Shown piece by piece: positions 54,161 to 63,230 of a DNA stretch of 64,000 nucleotides. The notes beneath the pieces are model-generated. The model saw only the letters and a program-made list of their open reading frames with translations. It did not search any database and was not told the origin of the DNA. Every line of letters starts with the position of its first letter. Within the stretch, counting starts at the first letter, position 1. A program made the translations under genes and the position numbers. The stretch is from Antrihabitans cavernicola (GTDB lineage: Bacteria; Actinomycetota; Actinomycetes; Mycobacteriales; Mycobacteriaceae), in NCBI RefSeq assembly GCF_008297975.1, contig NZ_VLNY01000001.1:496001-560000 (forward strand), in the 5' to 3' direction.

Positions 54161-54937
54161 TTATCGAGAGGCGAGTCGGTTGAATGCGGTTCGGTCGTGC
54201 GACGAGAACACCGTGACCTCGTCACTGTGCCTGTTGTTCAGATCGATCAGGCGGCGCAGATTGCTCAATCTGGCGAAGGCGAGCTTCGGATCCGGCGCGC
54301 CGTACAGGGCATCGGCGAAAAACAGCCCGGGCAGCAGCGGATTGAACTGCAGTTCGGTGAGGAATGCGTCGCCGCAATGCAGCAGCCAACCGGTACCGGT
54401 GTCGACTGCGACCCCGACATGACCGCGGGTGTGGCCGTAGAGCGGAACGACGAGGATCTCCGGCGGCAGTCCATCGAGGTCTCGGACGGACTTGAACCCG
54501 AACCAGCGTTCGCTGCCACCGGATTCGTTGAGTTTCCATCGCGGATCGTGCGCCCACTCCTGCGCCCGGTACCGAAACCGATCGGATCTGCTGGGCTTCA
54601 TCGCGGCACGAAACTCGGGCCCGTGCACGTGGACGGTGGCCCAGGGAAAGTCGGCGATGCCGCCCGCGTGGTCCAGATCCAGGTGCGTCAACACGATGTG
54701 GCGCACATCGGTGGGAGCAAAACCCAGCCTCTCGATCTGCCGAATTGCGGTCTCGTTCTCGTCGAGTGCAGGCCGCATGAGGTGGCGAGCAAAACCGAGG
54801 ATGTCGTCCGGTGCACGCACACAATCGATTCCGAAGCCGCTGTCTATCAGCACCAGCGAGTCGGCGGTTTCGACAAGGAGGCAATGGTCGACGACGCCCA
54901 GCGACATGGTGCCGCAGTTGAGATGGTGAACCTCCAT
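54161..54937 (-). CDS. metallo-beta-lactamase-fold hydrolase
   Basis: 258 aa from the ATG at 54937, overlapping the upstream stop by one base (TGATG). Metal motif IVLTHLDLDHAGGIAD, in the HxDxDH form used by lactonase-like members, His in PLYGHTRGHVGVAVD, Asp in LLHCGDAFLTEL and final His in FSSHDRTAF. The residues allow a two-metal site. It may act as a lactonase or thioesterase on an intermediate of the cluster, for example a mevalonolactone-type ring; this is inference. Confidence 0.85.
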   Translation of the reverse strand: MEVHHLNCGTMSLGVVDHCLLVETADSLVLIDSGFGIDCVRAPDDILGFARHLMRPALDENETAIRQIERLGFAPTDVRHIVLTHLDLDHAGGIADFPWATVHVHGPEFRAAMKPSRSDRFRYRAQEWAHDPRWKLNESGGSERWFGFKSVRDLDGLPPEILVVPLYGHTRGHVGVAVDTGTGWLLHCGDAFLTELQFNPLLPGLFFADALYGAPDPKLAFARLSNLRRLIDLNNRHSDEVTVFSSHDRTAFNRLASR

Positions 54938-57333
54938 CAGGTGGCCTCGTTCTCGATGCGTCCCAGCGTTTGTGCTGTTGCGACGACACGTTCGATGAAC
55001 GAGAGCCGGTGGACCGTGTGCGCCAACAGGTAGAGCGAGAGCCGTCGAATGACGAAGTCCGACAACGCCAGTCGGTATCCTCGCCGCCACAGTTCGGGCG
55101 TGATCTCCACGCCGGCAACCTTCGATACCGCTCGACGATGGAACTCGACGAAGTGTTCCACGGTCTCGCTCGACACATCCGGGGTGAGAACGTACGCGAG
55201 CAACTCCACCAGATCACGCTGCGGGACATGAACTGTGGTCAATTCCCAGTCGTACGCGACGAGTGACAACCCATCGATATCACCGTCGTCGTCGGAGTCG
55301 GGAGATCGACGCAGCGCGATGTTGCGTGAGTTGAAATCGTTGTGCACGAGGGTGCGCGGCATCGCTTCCAGCTCTCGCCACCACGTGCCCATGGTGGCGA
55401 TCTGCTGACCGACTTCGGCAAGCCACGCCGAGTCGACCAGGTGCGGAAATTCCTGGCGATGGTGCTCGTAGAGCCCGAGCCACAGATCGGACATGTCCGC
55501 AACGCGAGCGGCGCGCGTCGGCGGTCCCAACCACTCGTTCTCCAGCAGTTCCGCCTCACGCCCGTACCAGTGGCCGTGCACTCCCGCGATTCCCGTCAGA
55601 GCTGCCTCGATATGGAAGTCGCGCCAATCCTGCGGCCGGTTCCCGGAGTCCTTGAGAATGACGCCCGTGTCGAGGCGTTCGAGCACCAGCAGAAACGCTT
55701 CTCGCTCGGGTGCCTCGTAGATCCCGTAGCACTTGGGCATGACCGCGGCCATCGGCCCGGGATCACGGTAGAGAGCGAGCTCGCGCATGTGGGTGCCGAG
55801 AAAACCGCTGACATCGCTACCGCGCGACCATGCCTCGGACAACCGGCCACCGGCGAGGGAGACCAAGCGATGCGCGGCGAGCACCACCTCGGCGTCGAGC
55901 GGCTTGGATTTGACGACCGCTTCGATCGGCTCAGACCGACCGCTCACGTGCAGGTCGAGCGGCAGAATGCCGACGAGTTTCTGCGAACTCACCCGGTGTG
56001 TGAGCTCGCTGATCACGCTGGCATCCGTGACGTTTCCGAGGATCTTCACTGTCTCCACGGTCGCGCCGGGGTCTGCCGTCGCCTCGGCAAGCAACGGCTG
56101 GAAGAACTCCGGCGTGAGGTCCAACTCGGTGAACCAATGGATCGGTCGATTGCGGCCGAGCCGCTCGTGGGCGGTGGCGAACTGACCGCCGATGACGGCG
56201 GCGATGGTCGAGATATCGAGTGCCAGCGAGTAGCCGGCGATCACCTCGGCGAGCCTGCGAGCCGTCCCGGTGCCGCCACAGCCCATCATCTTCAGGTAGT
56301 TCGCCTGCTGCGGCAGGCTGGTTCCGCCGCCCACGGTACCGATGGCAAGTGATGGCAACAGCAGCGACGCATAGATGCCGTCGCCTTCCGCTTCGATGGT
56401 GAGCAAGCCCGCGCCGGACTCGTGCACGCACGCCAAGTCCTGTCCGGTCGCGGCAAAGATCGCCGCGATGGAGTTGGCCACGTTGATGTTCGGCATCACC
56501 CCGCCGCTCATCGCGGTTCCGGTCACTCCGATGGTGAAGGCACGAACCATGTCGTCGGCGGTCACCTTGAGTACCCGCGCGAGAGTGGCTGCATCGATAT
56601 GGCATTCGGCCGTCACGCGCATACCGCGACCGTTGATCAGCGACCGTTGCATGAGCTTCTTGTCGCCGCCGGCGTTGCCTTCGATGCAGAAGCTGCGCAG
56701 TGCCAGGTCCGGCACGGCTTCGATGGCTTTTTCGATCCACAGGCAGGCCCGCCAAGTGCAGGCGGTGGTCATGTTCTGACCGGATGCGTCGCCGGTCTCG
56801 TACTCGAAGAGGATGTCGACGCTGCGACCGATCTGCACCGGGCGGAGTTCGATCAGTTTTGCGTGCCGCGAGACTGTCGCGACCTCTGCGGTGATCTCAC
56901 GAAAGTGGTCCTGCACCCACTGGCCGAAGCGCTGGGCGCTGACGATGTCGTCCAGATCGAATCGAGGTGCGCGGATCATTCGTTGACCCAGCACCCGGGT
57001 CACCACCCCGCCGCACCGCGAGACCGCCAGCGCACCACGCGAGACCGAGGCAACGAGCGCACCCTCGGTGGTGGCGAACGGTGCGGTGATCCAGTCGGTC
57101 GCGTACTCGCCGTCGAACAGCAGCGGCCCGGCCAATCCGACCGGAATCTCCACGCTGCCAACGAGGTTCTCGATATTGCCGACCAAGCGCGCGGGGTCGA
57201 GAGTGAATCGATCGAGAGCGGTCAGATCGTTTCCGCTCTGTTCGCGAATCCAGTGCAACCGCCGCTGGCGAGAGATCTCGCTCTCGTGCCCTCGGTCCGG
57301 GACCTTGGGGGTCTTGTCGATTGCCTGACTCAT
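54937..57333 (-). CDS. class I HMG-CoA reductase fused to APH-fold phosphotransferase
   Basis: 798 aa from the ATG at 57333; a GTG at 57381 with AGGA before it would give 814 aa. HMGR (residues ~1-400): ENLVGSVEIPVGLAGPLL, Glu90 in TTEGALVASVSRG, the DKK lysine (Lys225), Asp299 in TGQDLACV and His389 in GQFATAHERLGRN, so all four catalytic positions are filled. After a linker comes an APH/choline-kinase-like part (~460-798) with TLVHNDFNSRNIAL (catalytic Asp666, Asn671) and AYDWEL (Asp695). HMGR makes mevalonate from HMG-CoA with NADPH. The kinase might phosphorylate mevalonate or a pathway intermediate; no such fusion is known to me. First gene of the minus arm. Confidence 0.9.
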   Translation of the reverse strand: MSQAIDKTPKVPDRGHESEISRQRRLHWIREQSGNDLTALDRFTLDPARLVGNIENLVGSVEIPVGLAGPLLFDGEYATDWITAPFATTEGALVASVSRGALAVSRCGGVVTRVLGQRMIRAPRFDLDDIVSAQRFGQWVQDHFREITAEVATVSRHAKLIELRPVQIGRSVDILFEYETGDASGQNMTTACTWRACLWIEKAIEAVPDLALRSFCIEGNAGGDKKLMQRSLINGRGMRVTAECHIDAATLARVLKVTADDMVRAFTIGVTGTAMSGGVMPNINVANSIAAIFAATGQDLACVHESGAGLLTIEAEGDGIYASLLLPSLAIGTVGGGTSLPQQANYLKMMGCGGTGTARRLAEVIAGYSLALDISTIAAVIGGQFATAHERLGRNRPIHWFTELDLTPEFFQPLLAEATADPGATVETVKILGNVTDASVISELTHRVSSQKLVGILPLDLHVSGRSEPIEAVVKSKPLDAEVVLAAHRLVSLAGGRLSEAWSRGSDVSGFLGTHMRELALYRDPGPMAAVMPKCYGIYEAPEREAFLLVLERLDTGVILKDSGNRPQDWRDFHIEAALTGIAGVHGHWYGREAELLENEWLGPPTRAARVADMSDLWLGLYEHHRQEFPHLVDSAWLAEVGQQIATMGTWWRELEAMPRTLVHNDFNSRNIALRRSPDSDDDGDIDGLSLVAYDWELTTVHVPQRDLVELLAYVLTPDVSSETVEHFVEFHRRAVSKVAGVEITPELWRRGYRLALSDFVIRRLSLYLLAHTVHRLSFIERVVATAQTLGRIENEAT

Positions 57334-57381
57334 ACGTCGATTCCCAACCTTCGAACTCCTACCAAATCCGGCCGAATTCAC

Positions 57382-57755
57382 GGATTCCTGAGCTGACGAG
57401 AAATGGGTTCACGCAAACTTGCGTGAATGCTCCTGTGCTCCACATTGTTTGAAAGACAGGGGCCCACCGAGGGCGTCGAACAGGGGTGGCGGACTCGCTC
57501 TCGCCTTCAGTAAACACCACCGTGTTCGCTCGGTCATTCAGTGGAGGATACACGCGTGCATCGATCGACGAAGCGCTGGACAACCGCTGAACTGCCGGTT
57601 AACATCGCTGCTCATTGTGAGTCGATCGGTGGCGACTTCACGGCAAACCCGTGACGACACAACCGATCTCGCATTCGCGGGCTGAGGTGCTCAGCCGAAA
57701 GAACTCGAGTAGATCCTCATGTTTTGCAGAGGTCGATCGACTGCAGAAGGGCGAA
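57382..57755. promoter_or_regulatory. divergent promoter region of the biosynthetic cluster
   Basis: This 374-bp region separates the HMGR-kinase and FAAL genes and must hold promoters for both arms. A 20-bp palindrome lies at 57408-57427 and a smaller one (AACAC-cacc-GTGTT) at 57513-57526. An open frame from 57651 joins the FAAL frame but codes for a Ser/Arg-rich, unlikely leader. No gene is seen. Confidence 0.6.
57408..57427. promoter_or_regulatory. 20-bp palindrome, likely cluster operator
   Basis: TTCACGCAA-AC-TTGCGTGAA: perfect 9-bp arms with a 2-nt centre, 75-94 bp upstream of the HMGR-kinase start. Length and perfect symmetry make chance unlikely and point to a dimeric repressor site. 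No regulator gene is in the visible cluster, so the protein may lie right of the window or elsewhere in the genome. Confidence 0.65.
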
Positions 57756-60700
57756 ATGGCTTCCGACCGAACGGCCTTCGGCGATGACGCCATCCGGAAT
57801 GGTTTCGACGCATTGTGCGGATGGCTGCCGAATCCCCACACCGAAGAGGGCATCAAGCTGGCCGACGAAGACGACTCCTGGGAATACCGTTCCTACGCGA
57901 GTCTCGCGACCGACGTGCGGCGGGTAGCTGGGATATTGCGCGCCCACGGCGTGCAGCCTGGCTCCGGGGTCTGTTTGATTCTGCCCACCGACTACGTCTG
58001 CATCGCGTCGATGTACGCGGCGTGGTTGTGCGGGGCGACCCTCACGCTGATCGCACCTCCCGGATTCGGCGACGGCGACGAGTACGCGAGTCGCGTCCGG
58101 TCGATCATCGATCAGACCGACGCACGCATCGTCGCCACGTCGCCCGGCCTCGCCGCGATGGTGCGCGGCGCCATGACGGAAGCCGGACTCGACGCGGCGC
58201 CGCTGATCTTGGACGCCGCCACCGTTGGAGCGGCCGAGCCGATCGAGTCGGCCGTTCCCACCGAACTACCCGAGTGTGCGCTCCTGCAATTCACCTCGGG
58301 CTCGCTCGGATCTCCCCGTGGCGTGCGGATCAGTTGGCAGAACCTCCAGGCCAACATCGACTACATTATCTCGGCCGTCGACTACCGAGACGGCGAGGCA
58401 ACCGCGTCGTGGCTACCGCTCTACCACGACATGGGCCTGATCGGCGGTTTCCTCGCAACCATCGCCATGCAGGGCAGCCTGTATCTACTCCGACCCGATC
58501 AGTTCATTCGTGACCCGCTGCGCTGGCTGCGCGCGATGGAACACGCCCAGCACACGGTCACGCCGTCGTTCGGGCTCGGCTACTCCGCGCATCGTCTTCG
58601 GCCCGAAGACGTCGCCGGGCTCGACCTGTCCGGCTGGCGCTCGATCGTGACCGGCGCCGAACCGGTCGACGTGACGCATCTGCAGAAGTTCGCTGAGCTG
58701 CTCGACGGCAGCGGATTTTCCACCGATACCTATCGACCTGCATACGGCCTTGCCGAATCCACCCTGATGGTCTGCATGGCGCGGCCCTACCGGCAGCCGC
58801 TGATGGCGGTGCAGGTCGACAGCGCTTCGCTGCAGTTCGGCAAGCCGGTCACCATCCACGCAGAAACCGAATACACCGGACGCGAGCTGACAGGCATCGG
58901 CTGGGTGATCGGCGTCGGCGAATCGACCCCGGAATCGTCGGTCCGCATTGCCGACGACAACGGCGTCGACCTTCCCGACGGCACACTCGGCGAGATCGTG
59001 GTCTCCGGCCCATCCGTCGCCTCCGGCTACCACGGCGTGGAACCGGCCGATCGCGCCGCCAGTGCGACCACACGATTCACCGATCACGAATTGTATTCCG
59101 GTGACGCGGGTTTCATCCACTGCGGCCAACTGTTCGTGTTCGGACGGATGGGCTCGAGCCTGAAGGTGCGCGGCAAATCGGTATTCATGGAGGACGTCGA
59201 GACGCGCGTCGCATTCGAGGCGGGTCTGTCCAAAGGCAAGGTGGCCGCGGTCGCCATGCAAGAGGCCGACGCACAAGGCATCGCGCTGTTCGTCGAAGGC
59301 GAGCCCGGCGAGTGGATCACCGAGGCGCGCCGCGTCCTGCGGGCGGAGTTGGGCCCTGCCCACAACGTGCGGATCGTGACGGGCAACCGCGGATTGATCC
59401 GGCGTACGTCTAGCGGCAAGCCCAGGCGCAGGCACATGTGGGAGCTGCTCAAGACCGGTCGACTGGCCGACGACGTGGTGGTTCACGACGCACTGACGCC
59501 GATCGGAGGTGCGGCACCCGAGCATCAACCGCTGCTTTCCGACGACGCCATTGCCCGACTGCTCACGCGCGCACTCGAATCCGTCGATGTTGCACCGGAC
59601 GCCACCATCCTGCTGGAAGGGTCGATCGCCGAGGGTTTCGGCAACGAAGCGTCCGACATCGACTTCTTCGTCCTCGCACCCGGCGACGCGCAGACGCCTG
59701 CGATGCCGACCGTGTTGTTCATCGACGGTCGCCGCGTCGAGGTTAGAACCCGGTCACATGCGCAGCTGCGCAAGCACTTCCAGTACGCGCAGTCGAATGT
59801 GGCCGGCAAACCGGCCGCGTTGCTCGATCTCGATCAAGACGTTCTCAATCGGTGTCAGCGTTCGCTGCGCGCGAAGGTCGTTCGGCCAGGCGAGGATTCG
59901 GGCGAGTTCGACGACCTGATGGCGGTACTTCCCTACGCCGATTTCAGCGCGCTGATGCAGACGTGGTGGACAGCGCGCGCGCAGCAGTCGCTACGACATG
60001 CCGTCGCGCTCAACGCGCTCGGCGCAGTGCCCGACGCACTCGGTTGGGCCCGCGACGGTCTGCAGCAGGCCGTGAAAGGGTGGGCAGCAGGCAAGGGCGA
60101 GACCTATCTCGAAACCAAATGGCTGGGCCCGCAACTGGATCGGATCGGCAAGGACGAACTGATCGACCGGTACTACGCGCTGGACTCCGCTCTCGCCGAC
60201 GAGACAAACGTCTTGGACGCAGCCATCGAACTCGCGATCGCCTTCGGCGTCGAATCGGTGGCCAACGACGCGAACCTCGTGCGATTCGCCCGGGCGCCCG
60301 GCGTCACCACCTGGCCCATCGGATCGCGCCTGCACGTGATGCGCGGCGATTCCGACATCTTCGTGCTCTCCGACGCGGCAGCAGTCGCCTGGCGCTCGGT
60401 GGTGTTCGGACGTTCGGTCGCGGAAATCCTCGATCGCTCGTCCCTCGACATTGCGCCGGACATCGCCGAGTTCGTCCGGCTCGGCTTCGTCGGATTGCGG
60501 TGGGAACGCCGCGAACCGATCCGGCCTGCGTTGGCCATGTGCAAGCCCGCCAAACCGTACACCTGCCCGCCGAGCGGGCCGGCCGTCCTCCTGGGGCTGG
60601 CAGGCGCTGCGCGTGTCGACGGCAAGGCAACCACGCTGTCACCGTTGCCTGCACGACGTTTCACCGAGTGCGCGTCGGAGCTCATCTGGTCCAACGTGGT

Positions 60701-61211
60701 GCTCGAGAACGCACGCGAAGACCTGGTCGGGGCGATCAAACACGGCCAGGGTCGTGTCGCCGACGTTGCGGCGCAACGCCTGATCACCGCCTCCGTGCGC
60801 GTGTTGGTATCGACGCTCGGCTGCAGTCCGCTGCCCGAAGACGTTGCCGCCGTTGCGACCTTGCGCAGGCTGATCCCGGACCACGCCGAGAACCGGGATG
60901 CGCTTCTCGATCAGCTGCGAGCGGCACAGCGGGTCCGCTTCTTCGACGACCCCGAGCGCAGTCACGAGGGGCTGGCCGTGCTGGACGGCTTCGTCGACGC
61001 GATCCGCGACATGGCGGGCGCCGACTTTCCCGCATCGTTCAACTCGCGCGAGCAGTGGCGCAACACGCTTGCCATCAGCTACGACTGGCTACGACTTGCC
61101 GGTTACCTCGACACGTCACTACCGATCGACGAGGCCCAAGACCTACTTGCCTCCGGCGGAGTGCAGCCGCACCTGTCCGACGAGGCAAGCCGAAAGGATG
61201 CATCATCGTGA
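57756..61211 (+). CDS. fatty-acyl-AMP ligase fused to nucleotidyltransferase and C-terminal region
   Basis: 1151 aa from the ATG at 57756, chosen for GAAGGGC upstream; a GTG at 57651 gives 1186 aa. FAAL (residues 1-~575): FTSGSLGSPRGVRISWQNLQ, SWLPLYHDMGLIGG, TGAEPV, AYGLAESTLMV and GDAGFIHCGQLFVFGRM, the FAAL set rather than the CoA-ligase set. A Pol-beta-type nucleotidyltransferase follows (~615-690): EGSIAEGFGNEASDIDFFV with Asp634 and Asp636, third acid Glu662. Then a helical part, and a stretch at ~857-915 resembling PqqD-like winged helices. The remainder (~920-1151) is unrecognised. It should adenylate a fatty acid and load the next gene's ACP. Confidence 0.88.
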   Translation: MASDRTAFGDDAIRNGFDALCGWLPNPHTEEGIKLADEDDSWEYRSYASLATDVRRVAGILRAHGVQPGSGVCLILPTDYVCIASMYAAWLCGATLTLIAPPGFGDGDEYASRVRSIIDQTDARIVATSPGLAAMVRGAMTEAGLDAAPLILDAATVGAAEPIESAVPTELPECALLQFTSGSLGSPRGVRISWQNLQANIDYIISAVDYRDGEATASWLPLYHDMGLIGGFLATIAMQGSLYLLRPDQFIRDPLRWLRAMEHAQHTVTPSFGLGYSAHRLRPEDVAGLDLSGWRSIVTGAEPVDVTHLQKFAELLDGSGFSTDTYRPAYGLAESTLMVCMARPYRQPLMAVQVDSASLQFGKPVTIHAETEYTGRELTGIGWVIGVGESTPESSVRIADDNGVDLPDGTLGEIVVSGPSVASGYHGVEPADRAASATTRFTDHELYSGDAGFIHCGQLFVFGRMGSSLKVRGKSVFMEDVETRVAFEAGLSKGKVAAVAMQEADAQGIALFVEGEPGEWITEARRVLRAELGPAHNVRIVTGNRGLIRRTSSGKPRRRHMWELLKTGRLADDVVVHDALTPIGGAAPEHQPLLSDDAIARLLTRALESVDVAPDATILLEGSIAEGFGNEASDIDFFVLAPGDAQTPAMPTVLFIDGRRVEVRTRSHAQLRKHFQYAQSNVAGKPAALLDLDQDVLNRCQRSLRAKVVRPGEDSGEFDDLMAVLPYADFSALMQTWWTARAQQSLRHAVALNALGAVPDALGWARDGLQQAVKGWAAGKGETYLETKWLGPQLDRIGKDELIDRYYALDSALADETNVLDAAIELAIAFGVESVANDANLVRFARAPGVTTWPIGSRLHVMRGDSDIFVLSDAAAVAWRSVVFGRSVAEILDRSSLDIAPDIAEFVRLGFVGLRWERREPIRPALAMCKPAKPYTCPPSGPAVLLGLAGAARVDGKATTLSPLPARRFTECASELIWSNVVLENAREDLVGAIKHGQGRVADVAAQRLITASVRVLVSTLGCSPLPEDVAAVATLRRLIPDHAENRDALLDQLRAAQRVRFFDDPERSHEGLAVLDGFVDAIRDMAGADFPASFNSREQWRNTLAISYDWLRLAGYLDTSLPIDEAQDLLASGGVQPHLSDEASRKDASS

Positions 61212-61480
61212 CCACCCCTCTGTCCGACGCCGACATCGCGACGCGCACAAAGCGTCTCATTGCGACAATGGCACCGGAGCCGACTCAGCCCGACGCACTG
61301 CAGGGTGCTCAGCGACTGATCGAAGACCTGGGATTCGATTCGATTCGATTGATGGAGCTGACGGTCACGCTGGAGCGCGGATTCGCCTTGCCGCGATACA
61401 AGCCCGACCAGCTGGCCGACGTGCGCACGGTAGACGACGTCATCACACTCGTGTCGACGGCGTTGCGGGCGCAGCAGTGA
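61208..61480 (+). CDS. stand-alone acyl carrier protein
   Basis: 90 aa. The phosphopantetheine Ser is in IEDLGFDSIRLMELTVTLER, followed by the helix III region YKPDQLADVRTVDDVITLV. It is coupled by GTGA overlaps to the FAAL gene before and the SDR gene after, so it is the natural acceptor of the FAAL-bound fatty acid. Needs a phosphopantetheinyl transferase from elsewhere in the genome. Confidence 0.92.
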   Translation: MTTPLSDADIATRTKRLIATMAPEPTQPDALQGAQRLIEDLGFDSIRLMELTVTLERGFALPRYKPDQLADVRTVDDVITLVSTALRAQQ

Positions 61481-62559
61481 CGAATACCGTACTGCTCACC
61501 GGCGCCACCGGATTGGTCGGTGCCGAGGTGGTCACCCGGCTGGTCGATCAAGGTCGGCAGGTGGTCGGTGTCACGCACCGCACTCCGCGGATAGTCGGAA
61601 ACGACGGCGAGACAATCGAATCCGTGCCGTTCACGACAGGCACGACGGCACCGGTCAGTCATGTGACCGGCAACGTGCGGGAAGCGAACCTCGGCATCGC
61701 CGACCCCGACACTCTCCGCAGCGATGTCGATCTGATCATCCACTGCGCGGCCACAACGGCTTTCGATGCGCCGGAGGACGAGTACAACGCGCTCAACGTC
61801 GACGCGACCGCCCACGCGATAGCACTGGCGCGGAGCTGGGACGTCCCGCTGATCTATGTCAGCACGGCATACGTCTGTGGCAGGCGCGACGGACTGATCA
61901 GCGAAAGCGATCTCGACAAAGGCCAGAACTTCTCGAACGGCTACGAGCGCAGCAAGTTTCGCGCCGAGACCCTGGTTCGCGAGGCGGACGGTCTGCGCTG
62001 GTCGATCGTACGACCGGGCATCGTCACCGGCGCTGCCGACGGCGTCGTCCGCGACTACAAGAACCTCTACACGGTGGTCAAGCTGATCGTCGAGGGCAAG
62101 CTGCGCAGCCTCCCCGGGCGCTACGACGCGACACTGTCGCTGGTGCCGGTCGACTTCGTCGCCGACGTGATCGCCGGCGTCACCGCCCAATTCGACATCG
62201 CCGAAGGCAACACCTTCCACGCCGTCGGTGCCGACGCCCTGTCCCTGCGCGAGATGTCGGATGTCTTCGCCGAGTATCCGTCATTCGCGGTCGCCAATTT
62301 CGTTCCGACAGCGACTTTCTCGCCCGACGATCTCGGCGACCTCGAGCGGGAGTACTACTTCCGCATCGGCGCGCAGTACGCCGGCTATTTCGATCGACGC
62401 CGAACCTTCGATGCCACGAACACCGCCACCGTTCTGAATTTGCCGCTACCCCGCACCGACAAGGAATATCTCCGGCTGCTGCTCGACTACTGCCTGGAGA
62501 CCGGCTACCTCGGCGCACCGTTGCCGACTATCGAAGAGGCGCTCAGTTGCTTGAACTGA
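61477..62559 (+). CDS. extended SDR, thioester-reductase-like
   Basis: 360 aa from the GTG at 61477. Rossmann motif VLLTGATGLVGAEVVTRLVD (GxxGxxG), YVSTAYVCG (Ser/Thr site) and YERSKFRAE (YxxxK). The C-terminal half resembles the FAR/thioester-reductase branch (LSLVPVDFVADVIAGVTAQF, GNTFHAVGADALSLREMSDV). It may reduce the ACP- or NRPS-bound acyl chain to an aldehyde or alcohol, which would be a second way to release the product. Coupled to the ACP gene. A plain epimerase role is possible. Confidence 0.82.
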   Translation: MTNTVLLTGATGLVGAEVVTRLVDQGRQVVGVTHRTPRIVGNDGETIESVPFTTGTTAPVSHVTGNVREANLGIADPDTLRSDVDLIIHCAATTAFDAPEDEYNALNVDATAHAIALARSWDVPLIYVSTAYVCGRRDGLISESDLDKGQNFSNGYERSKFRAETLVREADGLRWSIVRPGIVTGAADGVVRDYKNLYTVVKLIVEGKLRSLPGRYDATLSLVPVDFVADVIAGVTAQFDIAEGNTFHAVGADALSLREMSDVFAEYPSFAVANFVPTATFSPDDLGDLEREYYFRIGAQYAGYFDRRRTFDATNTATVLNLPLPRTDKEYLRLLLDYCLETGYLGAPLPTIEEALSCLN

Positions 62560-63230
62560 ATGACGTGTCCAAGCAGTACCGAATCGGCGAGCAGACCGTC
62601 ACCGCGCTCGATGCCGTTTCACTGAACATCGAGGCGGGGAAATTCGTCTCGATCGTCGGGCCGTCCGGCGCGGGCAAGAGCACCCTGCTGCACATGCTCG
62701 GTGCGCTGGACTCACCGGACAGCGGCTCGATCAAGTTTCAGGGCAACGAGATCGGGAACTACGACGACAAGGCGCTGTCGGAGTTCCGTCGGCACCAGGT
62801 CGGCTTCGTCTTCCAGTTCTTCAACCTCCTGCCGACCATGTCGGCGTGGGAGAACGTCGCCGTTCCGATGCTGCTCGACGGCAAGACCCTGCGCTCCGCC
62901 AAGCCGAAGGCGTTGGAGCTGTTGACGTCCGTCGGCCTTGCCGACCGAGCCGACCACCGGCCCTCGGAACTGTCCGGCGGCCAGATGCAGCGTGTCGCGA
63001 TCGCCCGTGCGCTCATCATGGATCCACCGTTGATTCTTGCCGACGAACCGACCGGAAATCTCGATTCCAAAACGGGCGCCCAGTTGATGGATCTGCTGGC
63101 AGAGATCGCGCACGGAGGGGACCGCTCCGTCGTCACTGTGACGCACAACCTGGACGCCGCGGCGACCACGGATCGCGTGATAACTATGCAGGACGGGCGA
63201 ATTGCGGCCGCGGACGTTGCTCGCTCATGA
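62547..63230 (+). CDS. ABC transporter ATP-binding protein (MacB/LolD-like)
   Basis: 227 aa from the TTG at 62547, overlapping the SDR end by 13 bp. Walker A GPSGAGKSTLLHML, Q-loop VGFVFQFFNLLP, signature LSGGQMQRVAIARALI, Walker B LILADEPTGNLDSKTG and H-loop VTVTHN. This is the MacB/LolD/FtsE type used by exporters with an FtsX-like permease, which is the next gene. It likely powers export of the cluster product or relays envelope stress. Confidence 0.95.
   Translation: MLELNDVSKQYRIGEQTVTALDAVSLNIEAGKFVSIVGPSGAGKSTLLHMLGALDSPDSGSIKFQGNEIGNYDDKALSEFRRHQVGFVFQFFNLLPTMSAWENVAVPMLLDGKTLRSAKPKALELLTSVGLADRADHRPSELSGGQMQRVAIARALIMDPPLILADEPTGNLDSKTGAQLMDLLAEIAHGGDRSVVTVTHNLDAAATTDRVITMQDGRIAAADVARS

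Noticed and set aside
57651-57755. Longer N-terminus of the FAAL protein from the GTG at 57651
   Set aside because: The added 35 residues are Ser/Arg-rich and unlike FAAL N-termini, and the ATG at 57756 has the better ribosome site.
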